Assembly (NCBI GenBank): GCA_027574665.1
Contig: CM050676.1
Span: forward strand, 6,190,157 to 6,254,156
DNA: 64,000 nt
Source of the DNA: Rhynochetos jubatus
Taxonomy: Eukaryota; Chordata; Aves; Eurypygiformes; Rhynochetidae
Direction of reading: 5' to 3'
The translations under genes were made by a program, and so were the position numbers. This document shows positions 28,101-41,499 of the stretch, in pieces. The notes under the pieces are model-generated. The model did not search any database, had not been told where the DNA came from, and worked only from the letters and a program-made list of their open reading frames with translations. The number at the start of each line of letters is the position of its first letter. The stretch's first letter is position 1.

Positions 28101-31090
28101 ACTCATTTCCTCTCGCCTCTGCTCGGATCCTTCCTCTCTGGGACGCTGCAGCAAAACAAAGGACCCGAGAGCAGAGCACAGGAGCAGCTTCCCCAGTGGT
28201 GTGCAGGCTGGCTGGACCTGAGGAAGGGTCCTCAAGGGGCTGCCGGATGCCCATGCTCATCTCAGACCCAGCCGGGCTGGCAGGGAAGGTGGAGGCTGAA
28301 GCCTTTGAGTAAAGCTGTAACCACAGAGCCCCCTCCAACAGCCTCCCCTCTTGCCATCTCCCACCACTCTGTCACCTCCTGGGGACTCCCTTTAACCTGA
28401 TTTAGAGCTGTGCGGTGACAGCTGCATCAAATACAAAACACCTGCAATGTCACCCACTCTGTGGGGACCTCCTGCTCTATGCCACCCCCTCCTATGACCC
28501 CCTGATGTGTGTGACCCTATGTGCCCTCTCGTCCCCAGAGTGGCCCTGCTAGACCAACCCTTACCCAGGTGCAGGGTGTCCTTGTCCCCTGTCCCCTCTT
28601 TTGTGTCCCTTCTGATTTAGCTGGCCACAGGTGACATTTCATGCCTGTGCAGCACAGCGGGTGCAGGCTTTTATCTCAGGCAATAATTCGCGCTCTTGGC
28701 ACAGCACCCAACCAGCCTGGGGAGGCCCGGGACGGCTTTTTTTCTTGTGGCGGTGTTTGCAGGTCTGCCTTATCAGGGCTGAGGAAAGTGCCGTGTAGGC
28801 TTTCCGAAGCTGCGATTTGCTTTGGCCAGAGGCCAGCCCTGCCAGCAGCACTGGCTGGCAACAGCACCTGCCCCACTGGCCGGCAACTTCCTGCTGTTAC
28901 ATGGCCATAAACACTCCCCAACGGTCTGTGGGGTCCGCCAGCAGGATGCTCCTGCATCTGGGAATTTCCAGCTACCTGGGTCATGCACTCCTTAAATGCA
29001 GGCATTTTTCTTTTCTCTGCGCTGTATCCCTGTGTCCATCTGTAGTCCATGGGCTGCAAATGTGTTTTGAAAACAAGGGCCCACACTGATTCTCCCCAAA
29101 TGGGGTCACTCCAGGAAGGGGCCAGTTATGGAGGACATCTGCTCTTGTGAATTCATGCGTCCTCCTCCTCATGGTCAGTTCCACAGTGGGAGGGACTCCC
29201 CATCCCTTTGAGAAATGCTCTTGCACAGGAGCAGCAGCCCCAGCACAGCTCCAAGATTCCCATGTCTCAGTGAGAGTGGAGGATGCTGGCCTCTGTGGGG
29301 ACATAGATGTCCCCACCACCTGATGGGTGACGTGGGCCCAGCTTCACCCACCCATTTCCAGCTCATCCCTTCACCCTGCAAAGCAGGATGGGGATGGGTG
29401 TGCACCGGGAGTGCACAAACCCATCAACAAACCAGCCCCAAAATACCTTCTGCTTCTGGGCTGTCTGGCCTCTAGCACCCAGCAAAGATGCCAAAAGAGT
29501 CCTTAAGACATAGAGGGAATGTCCCGCCCAGCGGATGCCCTTCTGCCCTGCCTCAGCCACCAGCAAACCAACCTCTTTGTCTCTCCACAGGGATTTCTTT
29601 CCAGCTGTTTCCAGCTCACCACTCTGACACTCCCGCCCGCTTCCCACAGAGCTCTCGGGCTGATGGCATCTGATTCTGTTTTGACATTTCCAGTGAAGCT
29701 GAGAAAGGCCGCATGTGTCGTGGCACACAAAGCACCCTTCTCTGCCCAGCACCCCATGGCCGGCAGGTTCCCTGCTGCTGGGGATCTGGCAACGGCCAGG
29801 GCGGTGCAGTGAGACCTTCCCATCAGGAGCGGCATAGATCTGCCATTGAAAGGCAGCAGAAAAGCCTTTCTGTGCCACCGCCCGAAGCAGCACATCTGGT
29901 CCCAGCATACAATCGGGCCATTGAGTTGGCAGCAGCAGAGCGGGGCCAAGGAGATGAGCTTTCCCACCCCTTCCCCTCAGTGGGCTGGTTTGGAGCCTGA
30001 ATTCTCCTCCCAGCTGTTGCCTTCTGCTCTCAAATCTCTGCCAGGAACTTCCCACCTCATCCACAGGACAGAAACAGGTCCCCCAAGTATTGACCATCGT
30101 CACCTCTCAGAGCTCCCTCCTGGCCAAGCTGTGTCTTGCTGTACCCAAGCTGTACCCAGGTATCCTGGCTACTGTGGGGAAGGAAGTGTCCCCGCTGCCA
30201 GCACCCAGCTGGTTTGTCCTTGCTGGCAAGTGGAGAGGAGCTAAGTGGTGGTTGATCTACAGGAGGCCTTTCTGCTGGTGATGCATGGTGAAGTCGGGCC
30301 TCCTAACTGCCTGGCCCAAGCCCACCTCCTCCACCGGGACAGGGACAGCTCTGTGGGGACATGGGGAGCAGTCAGGCATAGAGGACCTCCTCCTTGAGGA
30401 GCAGGACAAGAGGGACAGCGTGGTCCAGCCCTGCAGCCACGGGTCACAGGGCAGGGCAGCACCCACAGCACTACCAGCACCCAGGGGTAGCCAGGCTGAG
30501 CACTGTGGGTGTCAGAGGTGCTGGTCCGGCCCTACCGGCACTGATCCAGGGTGGAGCAGCACCCATGGGTGCCCTTCACACACATCTCTCCCTGACTGTG
30601 GGACAAGGGACACTTGTTAACGATTAATGTGTGTTTGGGGGATGCAACACAGGGTCTGGGTGTAGACTCGTGTCAAAGCCAAGCGAATTGCGGGGAGCAC
30701 GAAGCTGAGAACATGTCCCCAAAATCAATGATGTGGCTTCCAGGAGGTGGGGAGCAAAAGCCTTGCTGCTGAGCACTGGAGCAGTGGTTGGCACACACCA
30801 TCCAGCCCCGCTCTGAGAAGGCCCGGCAACACCATGGGGCATCCAAAGGGCACGTTTTGCTGTGCCTGGGCCCAGGGCAGAGAGGAGTGGAGGTGGGAGG
30901 GGGGAGCTGGGGTAGGGAGCAGGGCACCACGGCAGAGCTGCGGCTGGGGAAGAAGTGTCGGGCTCACTAGCGAGGTGGGCAGCACATCGGGGTCCTGCCC
31001 AGCGTGAAACCCTGGGGCTGGGTCCAGGGGTGCTCTGGGAGGAGGTTGTGGCCGCTCACGGGCGCAGCTGTGATGCAGTGACAGGGTGGC
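25180..31090. other. Intergenic, no gene recognised
   Basis: Between the KANK3 and ANGPTL4 promoters. Several open frames of 200-280 codons occur (for example plus strand 26601-27437 and minus strand 29363-30103). They have no recognisable domain, no consistent splice signals and GC-driven composition. A GT-rich microsatellite-like tract is at about 27267-27292. Confidence 0.5.
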
Positions 31091-31375
31091 CGTGACCCAG
31101 CGCTCGCAGCTCCGGCGCTGCAATCCCGAAGCCGGGTCCCTAGCCCTGTCCCCAGCCGCCCCCTCCCGCCACCAACGTCCCCCTCGCCCCTTCCCCGCTC
31201 CCGGGGGGTGGGCTGTTGGCATCCCCGCAGGGCTCCGGGTTCCCGTGCGGCGGTGGCCGCACCGGGCCGGGGCGACCGGGAGGGGGCGGTGCCTCCCCGG
31301 GAACTGCCGCGCTGCCGCGCGGAGGGGCGCCGGGCTGCCGGGGCCGGGAGCGGCGGCGGGCTGCGGGGGTCTGAG
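31090..31375. promoter_or_regulatory. Orphan CpG island
   Basis: A compact block with very high GC and many CpGs lies in the middle of the 32-kb intergenic stretch. Its sharp contrast with its surroundings suggests an active promoter or enhancer. Candidates are an unannotated lncRNA, an alternative KANK3 or ANGPTL4 start, or a CpG-rich distal element. No coding start or clear splice donor could be tied to it. Confidence 0.55.
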
Positions 31376-31515
31376 GGTGGGTGCATGGGTGGGTGCTGGG
31401 TGCACGGGCTGGGTGCTGCAAGTGCGAGCATGAGGTGGGTGGAGAGGTGGGTGTTGGGTACATGGGGTGGGTGCTGGAAGTGAGTGGGTGGGTGCTGGAG
31501 GAGAGTGAGTGGAGG
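31376..31515. repeat. GGGTGGGTGCTGG-type minisatellite
   Basis: About eight degenerate copies of a 12-22 bp G-rich unit (GGTGGGTGCTGGGTGCA and variants), directly bordering the orphan CpG island. Confidence 0.75.
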
Positions 31516-34010
31516 CAGGAGGCAGCCAGGCCCAGCCAAGAGCTGAGGGCAAGACCTCTTCACGGTGGGTTGGACAGTGACAAGAGGGACAAGAGGTCAC
31601 ATAGCACATAGGTCAGTGCAAAGAAGCTTTTTGACCCCACCCTGACCTATGCAGCCCCTCAATGGCTGCTCCCAAATGCCTGGCCACAGCACAGGGTGAC
31701 ACAGAGAGATGGACACATGAAGGAGAGGGAAGCAGAAAGCCCCAAATCGCATCTCCCACTCCAGATCCTGCAACGCTGTTCTGCAGTGCATGTTTTGCTG
31801 GGCACACATGGGGCAAACAGCCCCCAGTGCCTGTGCAGGGACAGGGTGACTGCCACGATGGGCTCATCCCAGAGTTCTGAGGATGCTCCACCACCTAAAA
31901 CATGCCCAGCAGACAAACGGCAGCCCTATACAGTTCATAGTCACTTTTTTGGGGGGGTGGTGGCGGGTGGTGAGGGGGTACTGTCATGCTTGTTTTGTCC
32001 CCCGGATGATGCCCAAAGCAGTGGAGGGGATCACTGGGGACATGTGGCAGCCCTCCGGGATAGCAAAGCTGGAGCTGTCTGAGCTCTGCTGCAGAGCACA
32101 GGGTACAGGGGTGCCCAGCCATCAATCATTTAGTGCTGTTAATTTTTAATGTATAAAAATCTCTTTAAGTAAGGAACCTGGCGCGGAGCGAGGCTGATGA
32201 TTAATTCAGGGAGTGACGCACGGAAGCGAGTGCCAGGCCCCACCACAATGTGCGGGGGGTCCCGCTGCTGGGGACCGTCCATAAAACAAGTAAGGAGGCT
32301 GGGAATGGATGGACCTCCCATGGGGCTGGTGTCACAGGGTTGCAGATCAGCCATGCTGCAGTGACACTTACCAGTGTCCACCCTGGGACTGGTGGATATT
32401 CCTGTCACAGCCCCAGAGGTGTTGCGTGTGCCCCTGTTGGAGTATTTTAAGGAGTTATGAAGCCAGGAGCTGCTCGGAGGGGGGGGTCTCCCCACTCTGG
32501 TGATGTCACTGTTGGTGTCAGAGGCTGAGGGCTTTGGCAGCCCCTCTGGCCACACCGCTCATGCCCAGCCACGGCGCAACACAAGGGCATGGCTGATGAA
32601 GCCATTGAACTGGCTGCAAAGCCCTGGCTGTCAAACACCTGGCAGGTTCAGACATGACGGAAGAAGATCAAAGTGCGTCAAACCCAGCTGAGTCACCCCC
32701 TCCCACAGCTCCCACATCCTGTCAGCTTTCCCAGAGCTCTACCAAAATCCTCCCTTGTCAGCCATGGCTGGATCTGGGCAGCACAGGGGTGTCCCCAGGG
32801 AGCAGTGCCTGTAGAAGGGCACTCCTGGTGATGCTGAAACACAGCTGCTGCCTTTCAGAAGTAGATGGAGAAGGTATTATTATGTATCTGTCTTATTGAA
32901 AACTGTGTTCCTCCAACAGCTTTTCAAGCCTCCAGGATTTAACTTCAAGTATTTGGGGAGCTGCACTTGGCATTCATATCTTCTAATTAAAAGGCAATTA
33001 ATTGGGGATGTCTCACTTGAGGGGCAGGGATTGGGTCTACCCTGCAGGGAGCCTTCACAGGTATTTGTAGCTTTGATGAGTGCTGGCAACAGAGCAGCCA
33101 GAGATTTTTCCAGCGTCTTACGTGCCGCTTGTGAACCATGTTGGTACAACCACGGTGCAGGGATAGTGGCCACGCTCATGGCTTAGGGGAAGGACTGGCT
33201 GCAAGAAGAGCAATGGCAATAACCAAAGTCATGTTAGGAAACACCGCAGCATTCAGGACCCCAGTAGAAAAGGACCCAGTAAAAAGCAACAATGCTTTGC
33301 TTTGGCACAGGTTTTCATGGCCAAGGCCTCTGCAGATGTGGACCATGGTTAGGCAGGAGGGGAGAGGGGAGTGAGACCTGCAGAAACTTGCCACAAATGC
33401 AAAGAAATCAGGTGGATTTGCAAGTCCCCAAATTCCACATGCGCCACAGAGGAAGGAGTGATAATGGAAGGGCTCTGCTTTTGGGAAGGCGAGTTTAAAT
33501 AATTAAGAGGAATAGTGAGGTGGAAACGAATGTACAGAAGGTTTGGGACTCCCTGGAAGGAAGTGGAGATGAAAGGAACAGCTTTGCTACAATATTCATA
33601 AAGCTCTGAAAGCAACCACACGAATGCCTGGAAGAAGGGTTATTGCGTGAGCTTGTCTCCTCTAGAGACCCTGTCTGGGCAGGCGTGGGAGGACGTCTGG
33701 CTCCAGGGTGCTTGGGGTGTTTCAGGGGTAGCAGTTCTTGTGGGTCTTTGCTAATGCTGCCACGTGCAGGACGATGCCTCAATCCAGCCCAGACTCAGGT
33801 GATCAGGGGGCTTGTGCCCACCCCTAGCCCCTTTCCCTGCATTATGCATTTATTCCTTTTCCTCACTAGGGATGAGGAGCTGGTAAAATGCAGGAATAGG
33901 TCAAACCCCAAACTTTTTTGGTGGACTGACATTTGGGACTCTGGTGCCTTGAGCATTGGTCATGGTATGGGGTATGTGTGCTGGGGTTGGCGTTGGCCAT
34001 CAGTGCTTCA
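31515..34010. other. Intergenic with A/T-rich islands that may be conserved elements
   Basis: No gene recognised. A/T-rich, low-CpG blocks at about 32120-32230 and 32925-33020 stand out from the GC-rich background. The second contains two ATTA/TAAT homeodomain-like clusters (TCTAATTAAAAGGCAATTAA at about 32979-32998). They look like possible distal regulatory elements, but nothing beyond composition supports this. Confidence 0.35.
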
Positions 34011-34019
34011 ATGCTGAGG

Positions 34020-34200
34020 GTCATCAATGGGTATTGGTACTGGTACTGAGGATTGATACTGGAAATGGTACTGCGTGTTGATTCTGGTACAGTCTTGGTC
34101 CTGGTACTGGGGATGAACCTTTGGTGCTTGTTTTAGTACTGGGTACGGGCCACTGGTTCTGGTACTGGGTCTAGGGCAGTGATTCTGGGTGTTGATAGTA
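34020..34200. repeat. Degenerate TGGTACTGG/TTGGTACTG minisatellite
   Basis: About a dozen imperfect copies of a 6-12 bp unit around GGTACTGG, interspersed with GATTCTGG-like variants. Confidence 0.7.
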
Positions 34201-37200
34201 GTTGCCTTTGGTTTGCCAGGTCTGTGCATCCCACATTGCAACAGTGCCTCGTGCTTGCAAATCCTCAGCAACACCCTGCTCTTCTCTGGGTCAGACATGG
34301 CTGCGCTCTGTGTAAGGGAGCACTGTCTACCTCTGCAGCCCCCAAAACCCAGGATCCTGCATGGGCAGATGCAGCTTTTGGACATTTGGAACTGCTTCTT
34401 GGGAGATCACACTTCATTTTAACATTGTCCACCTTGGACTTCTCATTAACATATTGCCAAGGACTGGGTGTATTTTCCACCTCCAATGCATCTCTGGTGT
34501 CCTGGTGTGAGCTGCTTGTCCCATCCCAGGTGGGAGGAGGGGTCTCTGGCCCTGCCCTGGCCCTGCCCCCTTTCTGACACCCCGAGGGAAAGGTCTCTCT
34601 CAAGACTGAAGGAACTGTTCCCAAGTCCTCCATAGCAGTGGGGAAATGCTGCAGGAACCCCAAGTCTTGGTCCAGGACTTGTGGAAGTGTCACCTAATGA
34701 ACCAGGAGCGGTTCACCAGCTCACAGCTGTGGAAAGGAGGGTGAATGATACTGACTCCACCCTGGGAGCTGGGGCAGGAGATGGGGATACCCTGCAGGGT
34801 GTCAGGAAGCTCAAGGTTGCCTCTGAGCATGGTCTGTTGCTATCACCCCAGCTGCTTACAGTTTTGCTGCTGATTTTCACTGCCTCCAACCAAGCTGAGA
34901 ATTTCTCTGGGCAGTGTTGACAAAACTCCTCAAATGTGCTGCTTTCCTTGCTCAGAAACAGGAATAGGAGCTTGTACAAACCACAAAGAGCTGATCTCTC
35001 TTGCATTTCTTCTTTCCATGTATTCCTCGCGTTTAGAAGAGGGTTGGATGGCCCAGCACAGCACAAAGCAGAGCCATGAATATCTGGAACATTTTTAAGA
35101 TAGAAGAACCTATTGTGCCTGACCTTTTTTAGCTGCTAACTTGTTGGTGATCCCAGGCTTCGGTTCCTGTGGGATTTCCATTCCCGGCATTGCCATGGGA
35201 AGCTGTGCCAGCCAGCCAGATGTTGCCATTGCCTTTGGTCTCTGCTGATCATCTCCAGCACATGGCTCTGGGGCTCTGCAGATGCTGATCTATGTGCTGC
35301 AGCTGGTCCCAAGCTTGCAGTGCATTTGCACACAGGCTTGATGGGAAGTTAATGAGTAATAGCTGTTCTCTGAAGTGCTGGTGTCTGTGCATGGCTTTAA
35401 CTGTGCTGTCTTGGACCCTAAATGCTCAATAAATGCCTTTGAGAAATGCACACTTTTCAAATGCGTGCTGTCTGGAGTTGCATTTTTTCCAGAGGCAATC
35501 CAAGTAAGCCACTGCCTTTTCTTTCCAGTGGGCAGAGGAGGGGTTTTGCCTGGTTTGAGGTGCCTGCAGACCTTTATCGCTGTGTTAATGTGAAGTCTGG
35601 CATGCTTCACCATGGCCCCTGGCACAGAAACCTCCCCACCCTGTGGGTGCATATTCACTCTGCTCCGTGGGCTCAGCCCATCATCATATTGCACAGTCAC
35701 TGGCCACCCCACATCATGCAAAAGACCTATAAAATCATTTAGTTGCTGCTACGGTTACAAAATTTCATGGAGTTTCTGCAGGAGAGGCACAGCAGAACCT
35801 GCAGAAGGGCTGTCAATGGTGATGGGGGATGCAGATACAGCAAAAAGCAGCCCAACAGCGCAGTGTGCAGCCCATTTTCCTCTCCCTCTTCAAGTCAGGC
35901 TTTACTTCATGGGTGGTTGTGTGTTGTCCAAAGCAGCGGAAACCTCCTTCACACTGTGGGGAACGATGAGATGCTGTGAGATGTGAGGCAGCTGCTGGCC
36001 CAGGACTATGCAAGGGCTCGCGAACAGGACAAAGCTGCCAGCGTCTTGCAGGATTTTTCAGGGACCAGCAGCAAACTCTGGGCTAAAGGGGGATCTCTGC
36101 TGAGACTGCAAATGCAAGGAGGAGGAGGGGAGAGCAAAGCAGCTGCCACCCTGGGAGTGGGCAGCGGGATTACTGATGCCAGAGAGTCAAGAAAGGCTGT
36201 GTCATGAAGACATCCCTGGTTTTCCCAAACTCTGTGTCTGCTCCCGGTGTGACAGGGAGCTCTGCCAGGCCTGAGGAGAGCAACTGTGCTGCACCCCGAG
36301 GAGAGCAGCCTTTGGCCTTGTGGGCCTGTCATGCCGGAGCCTGACTGTGAAGGCTGCTCAGCGCAGGAGCTGCTCCGCAGTATGGCTTTCTGAGACCCAT
36401 GACTATGGAGAGAGTTACCAATGGGGTGGGCTGCTAACAAGGTTCCTGGTCGCTTGCTCACCCTCCTCCCGCTGTGACTTGTTGGAGAGGCCATGGTGCA
36501 GCTAGCAGCAGGCTTGAGGCTGCCCCTGCATTTCTCCATGTCCCAAAGCCTTTTGGAACAGGAGCCCTTGGTGTCCCCGGGAACCCTGGCAGGGTGAGAC
36601 CAGACTGGGTTTGAACAAGCTGGGGCCATCCTCTTCCTCCTCCTCTCTGTCTTCAATGGGGAACCTGACAGGGCGATGCCACTGGCACAAGGAGTGTTGT
36701 CACACCAGGGGACAGAGGGGTACCACTCTCACCCCCCCCTTTCCCCCCGCTTGACCTGCCACATGACTGGGGCACAGCCAAGGTGAACTCCCCCAAATTC
36801 ACACCTTCCTCCTCTAAACGTCCTGGCTGGGGAGAAGACCTGGAAGGGAGGATTCTGGAGAGGGTCCACATGCATCCATGGTGCAGAGCCCTGTCCCAGG
36901 ACAGGTGGTGAGGGATGCCCCAGGAGCCCAGCTCCCCTCGTCGGGGGACCACACTTGCCCTCAGCCCCCTGCCGAGGCCAAGCCCTGGAGCTGTGGGTCC
37001 TGCAAGATAGAAAGCCCTGCCAGTTCCCTCCTGACAGATTTCTGATACCTGCCACAGCATTCAAGGTAGCTGCAAAGCATCCTGTGTGCTGCTGGCAACC
37101 TTTGGGTAGAAACTGCACACCTAAAGGCTTTCCCTCCATTCAAACCAGGAAACCAACCTTTCTTCTTGGGTTTATTGGTCTTGAAGTTGTCCATTGCCTT

Positions 37201-40200
37201 CCAGCAAGCTCTGCTCCTGTTAAATGATGACACTGAAATGTGCGCCCAGGGTGAAACTGGAAGGAAAGCAACATGCATAACTCAAAATATAGTGGGAAAT
37301 AGCCTAAAAGTCCCCGGTAATTAAGCAAGGAAATGGTGTCAACCTATTTATAGGAGCTCCTTGCAGTGGAGGCATTGTACTTGCTCCCCAGCCCTGGGTT
37401 TTGGGGGGGAGTGTCTGATGCTGGGGGAAACAGCCTTAAACCTCCATTTCTGAAGCGCTTCCTACACCAGAGTGGGGCAGAGGCTGAGTCCTGTGGTTTA
37501 GGGAAGGGTGACTCCAGGGGCATGACTGAACCCAAGATGTTTAAAGAGGTATCAGAGCTTTTACCAAAACACGTGTTGGTTGGATAGTAAAAGCCCTTCC
37601 TTCTCCTCTGGCCACAGCCCCAGCAAATGGTGTGTACTTGGAGCAAGGATGGACCCAGGCAGTGAGACTCTCTGGTCAGGCTGCTTTTGGCCTCTCACCC
37701 CCAGAAGTGAGTAGAGCCATGTCTCCATCACCCCCAGGGCAGGTGGGTCCTGAGCAATGCAATGGCAATACCACCGTGCCCAGGGAGCTGCTGGGGTGGG
37801 GGTTTTGCAGCTACTGCCTGTGCTGGAGCGGGGCTGGCTGGGGGTCTCTGTAGTGAGGGGAGCAAAGGATGGGGCTGAAAAAGCTGCTTAAGGGATTTGA
37901 ATTCTTAATCCCCATTAGAAATTAATGTCCAAATCCCTGGAGTGATGGCAAATCCCACCCCAGAAGTTCATTTTTCTTCAAAACAAAAAGAAACACAAGC
38001 TGCAGCATGTGGGACTAGCAGACCAGAAGTGAGGCTGGCCAGGGTCACCTGCAGCCCTGGGACACCCGCCATGGGCATCCACTGGCACTGTGTGGATACA
38101 GCCACCCTCATTTCCCACCGCACATTGGGACATTTCCTCCTATGCTGTCTGAGTATTTCAAAGCTCAGGGACATGGCTTGGGTTCTCATCCTGGTGACTG
38201 CTCTCCCCTCCCTGACCCAGCCCTTAGCAAGTCCCCAGCACCCTCCTTCCATATTTTGGGAAGATATTATTTTCCCCTTCTGCAAAGCAGTAGCTGGTGT
38301 GGAAAATGGCTGAGCTCTTGGGAAGCCAGGTGGGTTGTATTGCTTTGAAGCAACTCCCATCTGAATTAGCAAAGGGCTAAGATAATTTTACACAACTTTT
38401 ACTTTCACACCTTTAACAAGAAGCAGTTTCTTTCTCGATGAGCAGTGCATATGGCAGTTAAATTGCTTATTCATTGAATGAGTGAGAACACACAGCACAG
38501 AAACAGTATTGGATACCCGAGGCATTTGGAAAGGGCTACAGAAGTACGTTGAAAAGTGGGGTTTGTCCCGATGCAAATGTGACTGAATATATCCAGACAC
38601 ACTGAGGCTCATTGACAAGGATCACAGCTTGTGCTGAAGCCAGGGAAAAGTCAAGATATAAATTAATTTTAAAATCTGGTTATGGCTGTTCTTTCCCCAT
38701 CATTTCTGCCTCTTGGCAGTTTCAGCAGCAGTGTTTCATACATCTGCATGTCTGCAGCTGCAGTGACATGCTGTGTGGACAGAGCACAAGGAGCACCCAG
38801 CTGCAGGCTGAGCAGCGCTGGACAAACTCTGGGCAAGATGGGGCTGGATTTGGGCTGTGCTGTGCATTTCACTCCTTTCGCCTCTGACGGAAACCCCTGA
38901 CATGGGGCACAGGGATTCACATTAACACCCCCCTAATGCTGATCCTGGGCTGAGGGGTGCTGAGGATCTCACCTGTAGGAGGACAGAGCTGCATGATCTT
39001 TGCATGATGCAGTACCCTCCACCTTTTGGTGACTAATAGGGGCTAAAAGCTCAAAGCAGGGTCCATGACCCTGCCATGCTCTTTGATGCCCTTTGGATGA
39101 TAAGGATTTCCATGCATTTCCACTCATCTCTAAGAAAACTGCATCTTGGGCATGGGATAGCAGGCAGTGAGAGAGGGAAGGATTTGGCACAGCACCATGA
39201 GCTTGGTGGCCGCAGGACATCCCTGTCCATCAGAGCAGGACGAGCTCCAGCACTAGGTTGTGATGGCTACTGTGTTGTGCAACTACGTTTGGAAATTCAG
39301 GCAAAGACAGAGACAGTCCACAGCCCTTCCCTGGGCTACGTCTCCTCTGGGAGAGGAGCTTTTTGATGAGTCCCACCCAAACCCCATGAACAGCAGCTAC
39401 TGCCCTGCACTGCATCACATGTGGGAGTTTGTGACCATCGTCCCCCTAGGCTGGATGGGGACTAAATCCCCATGGCATGGCCTCGTGCTCCTAGACTCTT
39501 AAGAGATTTTTGCATCTGCCCCTCTTTCCAGCAAGCTGCATGGGAACAGACTCTTTGCCATCACCCCAGCCCCATCCTGGGGCCATGGGTCCTGCTGGCA
39601 GAGCATCCCCAGGCCTTGGCAGCACAGGAGTTTTGCTGTAATTTCCTTGTACAGGCAGTAATCATAATGAACATCCTTGCTGCGAGGGAGCCAGGCACTG
39701 TCAGTTTGAGTGACTTTTTAATTCAGGTTAATTAAAGGGTTCAGGCAAGAACAAACAAGCAGACAGTCTCCTCAGAGCAGGCAATAGTGGATCTGAACCT
39801 GGGCTGACAACCACCCGCAGGAGGTGGCTGATCCCTGGTTGCTGAAGTGGGGAATATTCTGCTTGCAGCTGCATGGGGCACAAAACCAACTTGTCCTACA
39901 CGGATATCCAGACCATCACCCTGAGACTCCAAACCATCTCGCAGCAGAGAAGAAAAGGTCCCAGGTCAGCCCAGGACCACCACTGAGCCAGGGAGGTGTT
40001 TCTTCAGGACAGGTCTTTGCAGGGTGTCCCCTAAGCACTGGGTGCTGTGCAGGCATCCCCCACCGCTGCTGCATCATGTCTGGGGTGAGCCTGGCCTGAG
40101 CCTCAAATTTGTAACAAGGAATGATGTGGATTTGCTCTGATGGACCAGACAAGCTTTCCAGACTGACACAACCTCTATGGAGGTCAACTTTCTGCGTGCA

Positions 40201-40790
40201 GGGCTCCCAACATCCCCATTGACAGAGCTGGCTTGCGCAAACCCAGCTGCTGGCACACCTGCCTCCACAGTTTAGAACAAGCCCTAAAAGATTGTCCTAA
40301 ATTTTAGGAGAAGGCAGGATCCAGCACTTGCACAGGGTTTTCTTGTGCAGCAGCATGGGGGTCTGGCTGGGATGGGGAAAGTGCTTGGGGCCATGAACCG
40401 TCCGCATGGGATCTGTGTGCGGAACGTGAATTATTTCTTCTTTTCAATGTAAAACTGTGCTTCTGAGGGACACATTCATGAAATATAAATGTAAGACCTG
40501 CTTTAAGCAGGCAGAGCCTGGAGATGAACGGCGGGCCTGCACAGGCGGCTGCATGCAGCCTTTCACTTCCCAGCTGCAGTTAATAATTTATGATTTTCAT
40601 AACATAAGCTGTGATCTGGCAGCCCAGAATGTCCTGAGGGCTGGCAGGGCTCCCCCACAGCATATGGCCATGACCACTTCACCCTCACCAACAGGCACTG
40701 TCCCCATAGCCACCAGCACTGGTGGATCCAGTCACTGCAGGATCTGGCCACAGCTTGCCATCGCTGCCAGGAACTGAGTTTGATCCCCAG
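34200..40790. other. Intergenic, no gene recognised
   Basis: Mixed sequence with several short A/T-rich blocks (38380-38680, 39700-39745, 40570-40610). An HNF1-like GTTAATAATTTAT is at 40579-40591 and a related GGTTAATTAAAGG at 39726-39738. The open frames are short and carry no recognisable domain. Confidence 0.45.
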
Positions 40791-40799
40791 TGAGGACGG

Positions 40800-40859
40800 G
40801 TGGCATTGGTTGGCAATGGGTGGTCATGTGCTAGGGATGTGTTGATGGGTGGTGACGGG
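40800..40859. repeat. Left arm of a (TTGGTGATGGG)-like minisatellite split by an LTR
   Basis: Imperfect copies of TTGGCAATGGGTGGT and TTGATGGGTGGTGACGGG. Matching units resume at about 41500-41565 on the other side of the LTR relic. Confidence 0.65.
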
Positions 40860-41496
40860 TGTTGTGGTTTGGGCTCTGTCAGCAGCAAAAGACGATGTGG
40901 TTGCTCGCTCCTTCCTCCTCAGGGGAGAATCCTCACACTCTGCCCCTGCTCCAGCCTGGGGTCCCTCCCACTGGCGACAGGCCTCCATGAGCTTCTCCAA
41001 CATGAGTCCTTCCGACGGGCTGCAGTTCTTCACGAACTGCTCCAGCGTGGGTCCCTCCATGGGCTGCAGTCCTTCCGGAGCTGCCTGCTCCAGCACAGGC
41101 TTATCACAGAGTCACAGGCTCATCACAGAGTCACAGGCTCTTGGGGCATCCCCCTGCCCCAGCGTGGGGTGCTCCCTGGGCTGCAGGCAGGACTCTGCTC
41201 CCCCTGGGACCCTCTGTGGCTGCAGGGCACAGCCTGCCCTCCCCCCACAGGATGTGGGGAACCTCTGGGGTTCCTCAGGTGCTGCCTTGGTGTCTCTCAC
41301 ATCCCACTCCTCTCTCTGCCGCTGGTTCCCTTTGTTTTCCCCTCTTAACTACATCAATGACAGAGGCACCAGTTGGCTCAGCCATGGCAGGGGTGGGTCT
41401 GACTTGGAGCTGGGGGAGCTTCTAGCAGCTTCTCACAGGAGCCATCCCTGTGGCTCTTGTCCTGCTACCAAAACCCCACCACAAAAACTCGACACA
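40860..41496 (-). mobile_element. Internally shortened avian LTR relic (solo LTR, minus strand)
   Basis: On the minus strand it starts TGTGTCGAG (right end) and ends CCAAACCACAACA (left end), so TG...CA termini are present. Its body holds the CTGCAGCCC / GGAAGGACCCACGCTGGAGCAG stretches and the CCTGAGGAGGAAGGAGCG string familiar from a common bird LTR family. It is shorter than I would expect for that family, so part appears to be lost. A short direct repeat (ATCACAGAGTCACAGGCT, twice) is at about 41103-41140. No clear target duplication is seen. Identification is from memory of the family and not a search. Confidence 0.65.
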
Positions 41497-41499
41497 CTA

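Noticed and set aside
29363-30103. 246-codon minus-strand open frame
   Set aside because: No domain or family resemblance and no matching splice signals; treated as chance.
30725-31609. 294-codon minus-strand open frame across the orphan CpG island
   Set aside because: The translation is a proline/histidine/alanine-rich product of GC-rich sequence and minisatellite; no conserved motif.
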